A stretch of 64,000 bases of DNA from Mesorhizobium sp. ES1-1 (GTDB taxonomy: Bacteria > Pseudomonadota > Alphaproteobacteria > Rhizobiales > Rhizobiaceae), in the NCBI RefSeq assembly GCF_020164785.1, contig NZ_JAIUGX010000017.1, positions 19,154 to 83,153 on the forward strand, in the 5' to 3' direction. Both the position numbers and the translations under genes were made by a program. A model generated the notes under the pieces. That model ran no database searches and had not been told where the DNA came from. It saw only the letters and a program-made list of their open reading frames with translations. This document shows positions 42,407-50,126 of the stretch, one piece after another; positions within the stretch are counted from its first letter, which is position 1; each line of letters opens with the position of its first letter.

Positions 42407-44080
42407 TCAGGCATGATAGGTTATCTTGCCGCCGCAGATTGTCGTCGCCGGCCGTATCTCGTGCAGCGTTTCGGGGGCTGTCGCTTCGATATCGGCCGAC
42501 AGGACCACCAGATCGGCCATGTAGCCGATCTTCAGCGCGCCCTTGCGATGCTCGGCGAATTCTGCGTAGGCCCCTTCGACCGTATAGGCGGCAAGCGCCT
42601 CATGCAGCGTGAAACTCTGGTCTGGATCGCTTTGTGCCCACGGTTTGCGCAACACTGCCGCCTGAATGCCCAGGATCGGATCGATCGGCGACACCGGCCA
42701 GTCAGACGCGAAGACGACATGCGCGCCGGCGTTCTTCAAGGTTCGCCAGGCATAGCTCAACGGCCAGCGCGCCGGCCCGATGCGCGACACTGTCGGCTCC
42801 AGCGGAAATCCCATGGCGCCGGGCGGATGTGGCGGCTGCATCGAGGCAATGACGCCGAGCTGCGCGAAGCGCGGCACGTCCGCCTCTGTAACGACTTCGA
42901 TATGTTCGACCCGATGGCGGCTGTCCCGCTTGCCGTTCGCCTTTTGCGCGGCCTCGTAGCCGTCCAGCACGGCGCGCACCGCGCCGTCCCCGATCGAATG
43001 CACGGCGATCTGCAATCCGCGTTTGTCTACGGCAACGGCCAGGTCCGTGAACTGCTGTGGCGTGAACAAGGGCTCGCCCACCCAGTCCGGACGATCGGCA
43101 TAGGGCTCGACCATGACCGCGGTCCAGGAATCGAGCACGCCGTCATAGAACACTTTGACCATGCCCGACGACAACCATTCGCCGGTGTAGCGCTCGGCCA
43201 TGACAGACGCTTTGTCGAGCATATCGAGCGTCATGAAATTCTTGTAGTGAAACGGAACCTGGACACGGCAGGGCAAGCCTTCCTCCGCCTCGATCTCGGC
43301 CAGCAGTTCGAGCTGGTAGAGATTGCCGTCCATGTTCTGGATGGAGGTGATGCCGTGGCGGGCGCACCAGGCGAGGCCGCGCCGCATGATGTCGCGGTCT
43401 GCGGCCCGCTCTTGCGCCGACGGCATGGGATCCGGCTCGCCGCCTGTCGCCAGCCCCAGCCGCACCCGACTTTCGCCGGCAAGGTCCAGCACCGGGCCGA
43501 AAGCCTCGCCTTCGCGCAGTTCGCCCTCGGCAAGGCCATCGTCAGCCATGACGATTTCGTTGCCCGGTCCAAGCGCGCGGCCGTGCAGGATGCCGGCCAT
43601 TTCCAGCGCCTTGGTGTTGGCCCACATCGTGTGGTGGTCCGGCGCGGCCATGATGAAAGCGCGGTCGGGCAGGATCGCGTCGAGATGATGGCGCGTCACC
43701 CGCTCATCGCCGAGCACCGTGTAATCGACGCCTTGGCCGACCAGCATCTTTGCGTCCGGCCGTGTCGGCGCGTAGTCATGTATTGCCTTCTGTAGTGCCT
43801 CGAAGCCGTGCACGCCTGCCAGTTGCAGATGGGCAAGCTCGGCCGCGCCGGAAAACAGATGCATATGGGCTTCAATGAAACCGGGCAGGACCGAACCGCC
43901 CCTGGCGTCGATCACTTCGGTTGCCGGCCCTTTGAGCCCTTCGATTTCGGTGCGGCTGCCGATGGCGACGATGGCGCCGTCCTTGACGGCAATGGCTTCG
44001 GCGGTGGGATTGCCATTGTCCATGGTCAGCACACGACCATTGACGACGATCAGATCCGCACCGTGACCCGTGGCAGACAT
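42407..44080 (-). CDS. Amidohydrolase (YtcJ/N-acyl-amino amide hydrolase-like)
   Basis: A 557-aa metal-dependent hydrolase of the amidohydrolase 3 family. Metal ligands H72 and H74 are in GFIEAHMHLFSG; IAVHSIGDGAV and the terminal ASDWPVSP (metal Asp) complete the site. No signal peptide. It opens the leftward transporter operon and faces the TetR/deacetylase pair, so it probably cleaves an amide or N-acyl bond of the imported compound. The exact substrate cannot be read from the sequence. Confidence 0.88.
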   Translation of the reverse strand: MSATGHGADLIVVNGRVLTMDNGNPTAEAIAVKDGAIVAIGSRTEIEGLKGPATEVIDARGGSVLPGFIEAHMHLFSGAAELAHLQLAGVHGFEALQKAIHDYAPTRPDAKMLVGQGVDYTVLGDERVTRHHLDAILPDRAFIMAAPDHHTMWANTKALEMAGILHGRALGPGNEIVMADDGLAEGELREGEAFGPVLDLAGESRVRLGLATGGEPDPMPSAQERAADRDIMRRGLAWCARHGITSIQNMDGNLYQLELLAEIEAEEGLPCRVQVPFHYKNFMTLDMLDKASVMAERYTGEWLSSGMVKVFYDGVLDSWTAVMVEPYADRPDWVGEPLFTPQQFTDLAVAVDKRGLQIAVHSIGDGAVRAVLDGYEAAQKANGKRDSRHRVEHIEVVTEADVPRFAQLGVIASMQPPHPPGAMGFPLEPTVSRIGPARWPLSYAWRTLKNAGAHVVFASDWPVSPIDPILGIQAAVLRKPWAQSDPDQSFTLHEALAAYTVEGAYAEFAEHRKGALKIGYMADLVVLSADIEATAPETLHEIRPATTICGGKITYHA

Positions 44081-44190
44081 CGCGACTCCGCGCTTTTGAC
44101 GACTGACTGAGACCGACTATCCAGCGCTCGACGAAAGCACGCCACGGAACAGGAACAGATGCCGGTCCGCCGACCTTGAAATTCCCCTTG

Positions 44191-44215
44191 TTATCCCTGG
44201 GGCCAGCGTGGATAA
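44191..44215. promoter_or_regulatory. Palindrome in the amidohydrolase/TetR divergent region, candidate TetR operator
   Basis: TTATCC (44191-44196) and GGATAA (44210-44215) are perfect inverted arms, and CTGG-GG-CCAG forms a second palindrome inside. It is the only strong dyad in the 240-bp gap and so the best candidate operator for the TetR protein. Divergent placement would let one site control both transcripts. Confidence 0.5.
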
Positions 44216-44323
44216 AGAATGCGACTGATTATTCGCGTTTGTCAACGTCCGGGATTTGGCATGTATTGTGGACAACACACCACGCCTGTGTTGGGACCGG
44301 ACAGGGAGCGAGGGCATCGGGCA

Positions 44324-44977
44324 GTGAAGCGCAGTCTCGACCGCAAGACCAGGACAGCGCTCGAACCGCGCAAGCAGCCACGCCAACAACGGTCGAGCAA
44401 GCTGGTCGACAGGATCCTCGACGCGGCGCTGATGTTGACCCGCGAGCAAGGAACCAGAACGCCGACAACGCTTGCCATCGCGCAGCGCGCCGGCTTGTCG
44501 GTCGGTTCGGTCTACCAATACTTTCCCAACAAGGAAGCCATTCTTCTCGACCTTGCCCGACGCTGGCTGTCATCTTTTCCAGAGGTGATCGCAAAGCGCA
44601 TCGCGGTCGACCCACCCACAAGCCGCGAAGAGTTTCGCCGCGAGGTGCGCAAGCTCTTCATCGACACATCCAGGCTCTATCTCGAGAACGCCACACTGAT
44701 GCCGGTGATCGAGGCCATTTCAGGCAATGCCGACCTCCGGCCGATCCAGAACGAATATGACGACCAGATCATCGCCCTCTACGCGGCATGGCTTCGCCAC
44801 GTAAACCCGGCCCTCGAGGAAAAGGTCGCCAGCCGGCTCGGCGTCGTGATGATGGAGGTCGGCCATGTCTGCCGGCTGGTCGGACTGAAAAAAGATCGCA
44901 AGACCTTCGACCTGATCGAGGACGACGTGGAAACCATGTGGCTCGCTCTGGTCGGCCCCTATCTCAACTTTGACTGA
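44324..44977 (+). CDS. TetR/AcrR-family transcriptional regulator
   Basis: A 217-aa regulator from the GTG at 44324, which has GAGGG 9 nt upstream. In-frame ATGs at 44219 and 44261 would add 35 or 21 residues; the first is too close to the candidate operator, so the GTG start is preferred. The TetR helix-turn-helix is at about 26-70 (ALMLTREQGTRTPTTLAIAQRAGLSVGSVYQYFPNKEAILLDL). The C-terminal ligand domain is helical. It is followed 22 bp later by the deacetylase gene and is divergent from the importer operon. Confidence 0.85.
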   Translation: MKRSLDRKTRTALEPRKQPRQQRSSKLVDRILDAALMLTREQGTRTPTTLAIAQRAGLSVGSVYQYFPNKEAILLDLARRWLSSFPEVIAKRIAVDPPTSREEFRREVRKLFIDTSRLYLENATLMPVIEAISGNADLRPIQNEYDDQIIALYAAWLRHVNPALEEKVASRLGVVMMEVGHVCRLVGLKKDRKTFDLIEDDVETMWLALVGPYLNFD

Positions 44978-44999
44978 TTTCAGATTTCGAGAGGAACCT

Positions 45000-46031
45000 A
45001 TGAAGACTGTTTATTCGCCTCTTCACGCCGGCCATGCCGGTCAGATGGAACTGGTCACGTCGGCCATCGTGCCGGGCTTCGAAAAGCCTTCGCGGGCCGA
45101 GTTCATCAAGGCCCGGGTCGAGAGCGAGAGGCTGGGTCCGATCATCGCGCCGGCCGAGCATGATCTTTCCGCCGCCAAGCGCGTCCACAGGGCGGACTAC
45201 ATCGACTTCCTGCCGACCGTCTGGCCGCAATGGGAGGCGTCCGGCTTCACGGGCTCGGCCATGCCGTTCACCTGGCCGACGCGCGGCCTGCGCGGCGATG
45301 TGCCGCCAAAACGCATCGACGCATTGCTGGGCTATTATTCCTTCGATGGCGGCGCCAGTTTCGTAGAAGGAACCTGGGCGGCGATCAAATCCTCGTATGA
45401 CGTGGCGCTGACCGCCGCCGGCCTTGTCAAGGGTGGCGAGCCATCCGCCTTCGCGCTCTGCCGCCCGCCCGGCCATCATGCCGGTGCCGGCTTCATGGGC
45501 GGCTATTGCTATATCAACAACGCGGCGGTCGCGGCGCAGTGGTTCCTGGACCAGGGCGCCGAGCGCGTGTCCATCCTCGATGTCGACTACCATCATGGCA
45601 ACGGCACGCAGGAGATTTTCTATGACCGCGCCGACGTGCAAGTCCTGAACCTGCATGGCGACCCGATGGTGGAATACCCGTTCTTCCTCGGCCATGCCGA
45701 TGAACGGGGATCGGGCGCCGGCGAGGGTTTCAACATCAATTATCCCATGCCCTTCGGCACCGCTTGGGACGCCTGGAGCGCCTCGCTGGAGGACGCCTGC
45801 GCCAGGCTCACTGCCTACGCGCCCGACATTGTGGTCGTCTCGCTCGGCGTCGACACCTTCGAGAAGGACCCGATCAGCCAGTTCAAGCTGAAGACATCGG
45901 ACTATCCGAAGATTGGCCGCCGCATCGCCGGGCTCGGCCTGCCGACGCTGTTCGTCCAGGAAGGCGGCTATGCCGTTGAGGAGATCGGCATCAACGCAGT
46001 CGGCGTCCTGACCGGTTTCGAGGATCGGTGA
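45000..46031 (+). CDS. Histone-deacetylase-family acetylpolyamine amidohydrolase
   Basis: A 343-aa zinc deacetylase. The active site is complete: tandem histidines H159-H160 (RPPGHHAG), zinc ligands D195 and H197 (LDVDYHHG) and D285 (SLGVDTFE), and transition-state tyrosine Y324 (QEGGY). These numbers and the overall length closely parallel Mycoplana ramosa acetylpolyamine amidohydrolase. GAGAGGAA lies just before the ATG at 45000. It would release acetate from acetylated putrescine, cadaverine or spermidine brought in by the adjacent importer. Confidence 0.92.
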   Translation: MKTVYSPLHAGHAGQMELVTSAIVPGFEKPSRAEFIKARVESERLGPIIAPAEHDLSAAKRVHRADYIDFLPTVWPQWEASGFTGSAMPFTWPTRGLRGDVPPKRIDALLGYYSFDGGASFVEGTWAAIKSSYDVALTAAGLVKGGEPSAFALCRPPGHHAGAGFMGGYCYINNAAVAAQWFLDQGAERVSILDVDYHHGNGTQEIFYDRADVQVLNLHGDPMVEYPFFLGHADERGSGAGEGFNINYPMPFGTAWDAWSASLEDACARLTAYAPDIVVVSLGVDTFEKDPISQFKLKTSDYPKIGRRIAGLGLPTLFVQEGGYAVEEIGINAVGVLTGFEDR

Positions 46032-46096
46032 TCCTCACTCCCGGACACGCAGGAATCGGCGTTATTGCCGCCGTGTCTTGCCGGTCTTTGCCGCCG

Positions 46097-46948
46097 TCAT
46101 GGCTCGTCGCCCTTGCGACGCCGCACGGTCTGGATCGCGGCTTGCCGAAACATCTCCAGCCGCCGCTCCCGTTCGCTGCCCTTCAAGGCGATATCGCGCC
46201 ATGGCGTCGTTGCGCGCAACGCCAGGAAGTCTTCCAACAGCGGATGCCGGCAGGCCGGGAAAAGCGGCTTGTCGGGAATGAAGTGAACGATGCGAGCGTC
46301 CTCGAAGGCGCCGCGAGGCAGGGGCTCCTGGGACCAGAAGTTCCATTTACGGTCCAGCGCCAGGATGCGTCCGTCGAGAGTCAGGTTGATCGCGTCCTGG
46401 TCAGGCCAAAGGTCGTTGCGGGACGCGGCCGTGCGGACGCATGCATCGCCAAGTCCCGCTTGCCGCCACACGCCGATGTCGAACAGCAGCACCCCCGAAT
46501 TGAAGTAGGGCGCGTCGGCCGGCCGATCGAGGCGTCTTGCCGAAAATTCCGCCGCCCGCCCGGCATCCGCGACCGCCGCCGCGAGAGCGTCGCCGAGATC
46601 GAGCTCCCGCAACGGGCGCAGGCTCCCGGTGATCATCGTATCGCTGTCGAGATATAGCGCCCTCCCGCTTTCGGGGATCAGGCGCGGCAGCAGCAGGCGA
46701 ATGTGAATGGCGGTGCTGTAGAGGCTGACCGGAAGTCCGGAGATATCGGCGCGGATCGCATCGAGATCGATGAACCGGTAGTCGAGACCGGCCGCGCTGG
46801 CTGCCAGCCAGTCGCGCGTGCGCGATCCAAGCCCGTCGCCGACAAGATAGACCCGCGTGCCCGGCAGGTCGGCGTTCTCGGCGATCGACCGCAGCAGCAC
46901 GGCGGCGAGTTCGGCATAGCGTTCGTCGGTCGCGCAGGCGATGATCAT
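46097..46948 (-). CDS. Family 8 glycosyltransferase
   Basis: A 283-aa GT8 enzyme with the LDSDT metal-binding motif (about 98-102) and the HFIPDKP segment of galactosyl/glucosyltransferases in this family. No membrane segment. It is the third gene of a leftward set behind a GT2 and a PqqD-like gene, 43 bp after the GT2. GT8 proteins use UDP-glucose or UDP-galactose; the acceptor here is unknown and might be the PqqD-linked peptide or a lipid or polysaccharide. Confidence 0.85.
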   Translation of the reverse strand: MIIACATDERYAELAAVLLRSIAENADLPGTRVYLVGDGLGSRTRDWLAASAAGLDYRFIDLDAIRADISGLPVSLYSTAIHIRLLLPRLIPESGRALYLDSDTMITGSLRPLRELDLGDALAAAVADAGRAAEFSARRLDRPADAPYFNSGVLLFDIGVWRQAGLGDACVRTAASRNDLWPDQDAINLTLDGRILALDRKWNFWSQEPLPRGAFEDARIVHFIPDKPLFPACRHPLLEDFLALRATTPWRDIALKGSERERRLEMFRQAAIQTVRRRKGDEP

Positions 46949-46991
46949 CGGCCACTCCCTGACCGTGGCTGCCTGTTGCTCATGGACATTG

Positions 46992-47753
46992 TCACCGCAA
47001 GGCCGCGTATCGGTCGTCGAACAGAGGCGTGAGATCGAAGAATCTCGGGATGTTGGCCAATATCGGGTCGCGGCTGCGCCGCTTCGCCGACATCAGCACC
47101 ACCTTGAGAAAATCGCGCTGGCCCTGGGCAACGTCGCGCGTGATGTTGCCCGGATGACGGCGATAGAAGATGGCGACATTGTCGAGCAGCTTGTACTTTC
47201 CTTGATGCTCGAAAAAGCGGACGAGAAAATCCCAATCCTCCGACTGGTTCAGCGCTTCGTTGAAGCCGCCGAGATGAAGGATCGCGCGTCTGCGGAACAT
47301 TGCCGTGGTGAGGCTGATGCCCCGCAGCGTGCAGGTGTTCGACGTCGCCGTCGGCAGCAGTTCGGTGTCGTCGATGTCATCGGCCAGCGTCATCATCGAA
47401 TAGGTCATGGCAAGGCTGGGATCGGCGGCGAAAAGCGGGACCTCGGCCGCGAAGCGGCCGGCGGCCGAGATGTCATCGGAGTCGAGGAACGTCAACAGAT
47501 CGCAGTCGTCGCGCAGATGGGAAAGACCGGTGTTGCGCGCCTTGGCAATACCCGCCTTGGACTGACGGACCAGCCGCACGCACGGCGAACGGTCGGCCAT
47601 TGCCGTAACGATCTCCCGCGTACCATCGGTCGACCCGTCATCGACCACGACGATATCGAGATCCGCGTCGTGCTGCTGGCGTAGCAGCGAGCGCAGCGCC
47701 GAAGCGATATAGGCTTCCCGATTGTGGACCGGAATGATGACACCGACCTTCAT
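46992..47753 (-). CDS. Family 2 glycosyltransferase
   Basis: A 253-aa GT2. VGVIIPVHNREAYIASALRS opens the nucleotide-binding fold, VVDDGSTDGTREIV follows, and FLDSDD (about 92) is the DxD metal site. The start at 47753 is 7 nt after the stop of the PqqD-like gene, so the two are coupled. The C-terminal QSEDWDFLVRFF motif (ED and W) is typical of processive or lipid/peptide-acceptor GT2s. Function unresolved. Confidence 0.87.
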   Translation of the reverse strand: MKVGVIIPVHNREAYIASALRSLLRQQHDADLDIVVVDDGSTDGTREIVTAMADRSPCVRLVRQSKAGIAKARNTGLSHLRDDCDLLTFLDSDDISAAGRFAAEVPLFAADPSLAMTYSMMTLADDIDDTELLPTATSNTCTLRGISLTTAMFRRRAILHLGGFNEALNQSEDWDFLVRFFEHQGKYKLLDNVAIFYRRHPGNITRDVAQGQRDFLKVVLMSAKRRSRDPILANIPRFFDLTPLFDDRYAALR

Positions 47754-47760
47754 GACAAGG

Positions 47761-48186
47761 CTAGTTCGCTTCCGCTTCCTTGAGGGCGGGCCAGCCGATG
47801 GCCTCGTCGACGTCATGGATCGGATCTGCGACGAAGAGGTCGGCAAGGTCGTCATAGATGAACATTTCCGGACGCCCCGCCGCCGCTACCAGATCGGTCA
47901 GCACTTTGCCCTCAAGCGTCCGGCCCATCGCGGGCTCGCTCACCCCGAGCAGTTCGTGGCTGAGCAATTCCGACAGGAAACGCTCCATGTCCGACGCGGC
48001 AATATTGGGAACGCGAGACAGGATCATCCCCGGTGCGATGCCGCCGGAAAGCGCTCCCCAAACAGCGGAGCCGGTCTCGCTGAAACTGAAATACTTGCCG
48101 TTGCGCAGGTTGAGAACGATGACGTCGTCGTCGAACACCTCCGACACGATGTCACGGTTTGCTGGCGAATATTCAACCTCGAGCAT
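47761..48186 (-). CDS. PqqD-like (RiPP recognition element) protein with a precursor-like C-terminal tail
   Basis: A 141-aa protein from the ATG at 48186, six nt after GGGGGA; an ATG at 48192 overlaps that site. Residues about 10-85 form a PqqD-like winged fold (IVSEVFDDDVIVLNLRNGKYF...SAVWGAL), the leader-binding RRE of RiPP pathways. After a linker, the last ~35 residues read PEMFIYDDLADLF...DPIHDVDEAIGWP. This segment resembles RiPP precursor or leader tails (Pro-x-hydrophobic, then D-L-x-D-L and a DPIH-D-VD-GWP end) rather than an ordinary PqqD terminus; that comparison is from memory, not alignment. First gene of a trio with two glycosyltransferases. Confidence 0.78.
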   Translation of the reverse strand: MLEVEYSPANRDIVSEVFDDDVIVLNLRNGKYFSFSETGSAVWGALSGGIAPGMILSRVPNIAASDMERFLSELLSHELLGVSEPAMGRTLEGKVLTDLVAAAGRPEMFIYDDLADLFVADPIHDVDEAIGWPALKEAEAN

Positions 48187-48192
48187 GCACAT

Positions 48193-48437
48193 TCCCCCAT
48201 GCGATTGCGGAACCTCTGCCGGCGTGCGGACGGCGGCACAATCCTATTAGATCCCGCCCGCCCCCAGTCAATCCACAGCGCGGCCGATCCGGGATGCAGG
48301 ACCTGCCGCTTCGCGCTGGATTATACCCCACATCACAGTGGCTTTTAGCCCTTTGCGTCGCGATGCCCTACTTTGGGCAAACGAGGCGAGCAAACAATTT
48401 CATCCGGCGAGTCGCACGGCATGGCAGGGACCTATCT
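48193..48437. other. Divergent region between the PqqD-like gene and the MFS transporter
   Basis: About 245 bp. It contains the ribosome binding sites of both genes (GGGGGA on the minus strand near 48196; CAGGGA at 48425-48430). No separate small precursor-peptide gene was found in either strand. Confidence 0.4.
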
Positions 48438-50081
48438 ATGATTGATGACAAGCCGGAAAGCGAGGGCACCTCGGCTCTGGCGCCGTTCCGGCATGGAATT
48501 TTCCGGGCTGTATGGGGAGCGAGTCTCGTCTCGAATTTCGGCGGCCTGATCCAGGGCGTCGGCGCCGCCTGGATGATGACCACCATCGCCACTTCGCCCT
48601 ATCAGGTCGCGCTGGTCCAGGCCTCGACCACCCTGCCGATCATGCTGTTCGCCCTCGTCGCCGGAGCCATCGCCGACAGTTTCGACAGGCGCAAGGTGAT
48701 GCTGGTCGCACAGACCTTCATGCTGGTCGTCTCCGTGCTGCTGACCATGTTCACCTACTTTGACTTGATCACGCCATGGACGCTGCTTGCCTTCACCTTC
48801 CTGATCGACAGCGGCACGGCGCTCAATAGCCCCTCCTGGCAGGCTTCCGTCGGGGACATCGTGCCCCGCAACAAGGTGCCGGCGGCCGTCGCGCTGAACT
48901 CGATGGGCTTCAACCTGACCCGCAGTGTCGGCCCGGCGATCGGCGGCATCATCGTCGCCGCCGCAGGCGCCGCGGCAGCCTTCGCCGCCAATGCCGTAAG
49001 CTATATCGGCCTCATCTTCGTCTTGGCGCGTTGGAAGCCGGACCTGCCGGTCTCGGCCCTGCCGCGCGAATCGCTTGGATCCGCCATGGGCGCCGGCCTG
49101 CGCTATGTCGCCATGTCTCCCAATATCGGCAAGGTGCTGGTCAGGGGCGCCGCCTTCGGCTTCAGCGCCGGCGCCGTCCTGGCGCTGCTGCCGCTCGTGG
49201 CGCGAGACATCGTCCGCGGCGACGCGCTGACCTACGGCATCATGCTCGGCGCCTTCGGCATCGGAGCGGTCGGAGGTGCCCTGATCAGCGTGCGGCTGCG
49301 GCAAATGCTCTCGAGCGAGACGATGGTGCGCTGCGCCTTCGCCGGCTTCGCGGTCTGTGCCTTCAATGCCGCCGTCAGCCAGCATGCCTGGCAGACATCG
49401 CTCGGCCTTCTGGCCGGCGGCGCGTGCTGGGTGATCGCGCTGTCGCATTTCAACGTCACCGTGCAGATGGCAACGCCGCGCTGGGTGGTCGGCCGGGTTC
49501 TGTCGGTCTATCAGACCGCGACCTTCGGCGGCATCGCGCTGGGCAGCTGGATCTGGGGCGTGGTCGCCGACGCGCATGGTGCCGAAACCGCGCTGATCGC
49601 AGCCAGCGTCACCATGCTGGCGGGCGGCGCCATCGGCCTGCTGCTGCCGCTGCCGCAACAGCCGGTTCTCAACCTCGATCCCCTGAACCGTTTCAAGGAG
49701 CCGCATCTGGCGCTCGACCTCAAGCCGCGCAGCGGGCCGATCGCCATCATGATCGAATACATCATCCGCGACGAGGACGTGCCGGAGTTCCTAGCAACCA
49801 TGGCCGAGCGCGGCCGCATCCGCCGCCGCGACGGCGCGCGCAACTGGACCCTGGCGCGGGACCTTGAAAATCCAGCAATCTGGATCGAGCACTACCACAC
49901 GCCGACCTGGATCGAATATGTGCGCCACAATGGCCGCATCACCCATGCCGACGCCATGGTTGGCGAACGCATCAGGGCGCTGCATAGCGGCGACGAGCCG
50001 CCGCGCGTGCGGCGCATGATCGAGCGCCCGACCACCGCCGGCACGGCTCTGGTGATGGCCAAGGGGCCGATAGAACACTGA
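48438..50081 (+). CDS. MFS transporter with C-terminal cytoplasmic domain (MFS_3 / EntS-like)
   Basis: A 547-aa transporter. Twelve or so hydrophobic helices span about 25-430, with the MFS loop motif ADSFDRRKVMLVAQ near 87-100. A soluble C-terminal domain of about 90 residues (IMIEYIIRDEDVPEFLATMAERGRIRRRDGARNW) follows, as in MFS_3 proteins related to the enterobactin exporter EntS. The start at 48438 has CAGGGA 7 nt upstream. It is divergent from the PqqD/glycosyltransferase set and may export its product; that link is inference. Confidence 0.88.
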   Translation: MIDDKPESEGTSALAPFRHGIFRAVWGASLVSNFGGLIQGVGAAWMMTTIATSPYQVALVQASTTLPIMLFALVAGAIADSFDRRKVMLVAQTFMLVVSVLLTMFTYFDLITPWTLLAFTFLIDSGTALNSPSWQASVGDIVPRNKVPAAVALNSMGFNLTRSVGPAIGGIIVAAAGAAAAFAANAVSYIGLIFVLARWKPDLPVSALPRESLGSAMGAGLRYVAMSPNIGKVLVRGAAFGFSAGAVLALLPLVARDIVRGDALTYGIMLGAFGIGAVGGALISVRLRQMLSSETMVRCAFAGFAVCAFNAAVSQHAWQTSLGLLAGGACWVIALSHFNVTVQMATPRWVVGRVLSVYQTATFGGIALGSWIWGVVADAHGAETALIAASVTMLAGGAIGLLLPLPQQPVLNLDPLNRFKEPHLALDLKPRSGPIAIMIEYIIRDEDVPEFLATMAERGRIRRRDGARNWTLARDLENPAIWIEHYHTPTWIEYVRHNGRITHADAMVGERIRALHSGDEPPRVRRMIERPTTAGTALVMAKGPIEH

Positions 50082-50126
50082 GGGTTCATCGACTTTTGTT
50101 GAACGGCCGCTCCGCCCGGCTCGGCC

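Noticed and set aside
48159..48437. N-terminal extension of the MFS gene
   Set aside because: The frame is open but reads low-complexity sequence overlapping the divergent promoter region; a good ribosome binding site precedes 48438.
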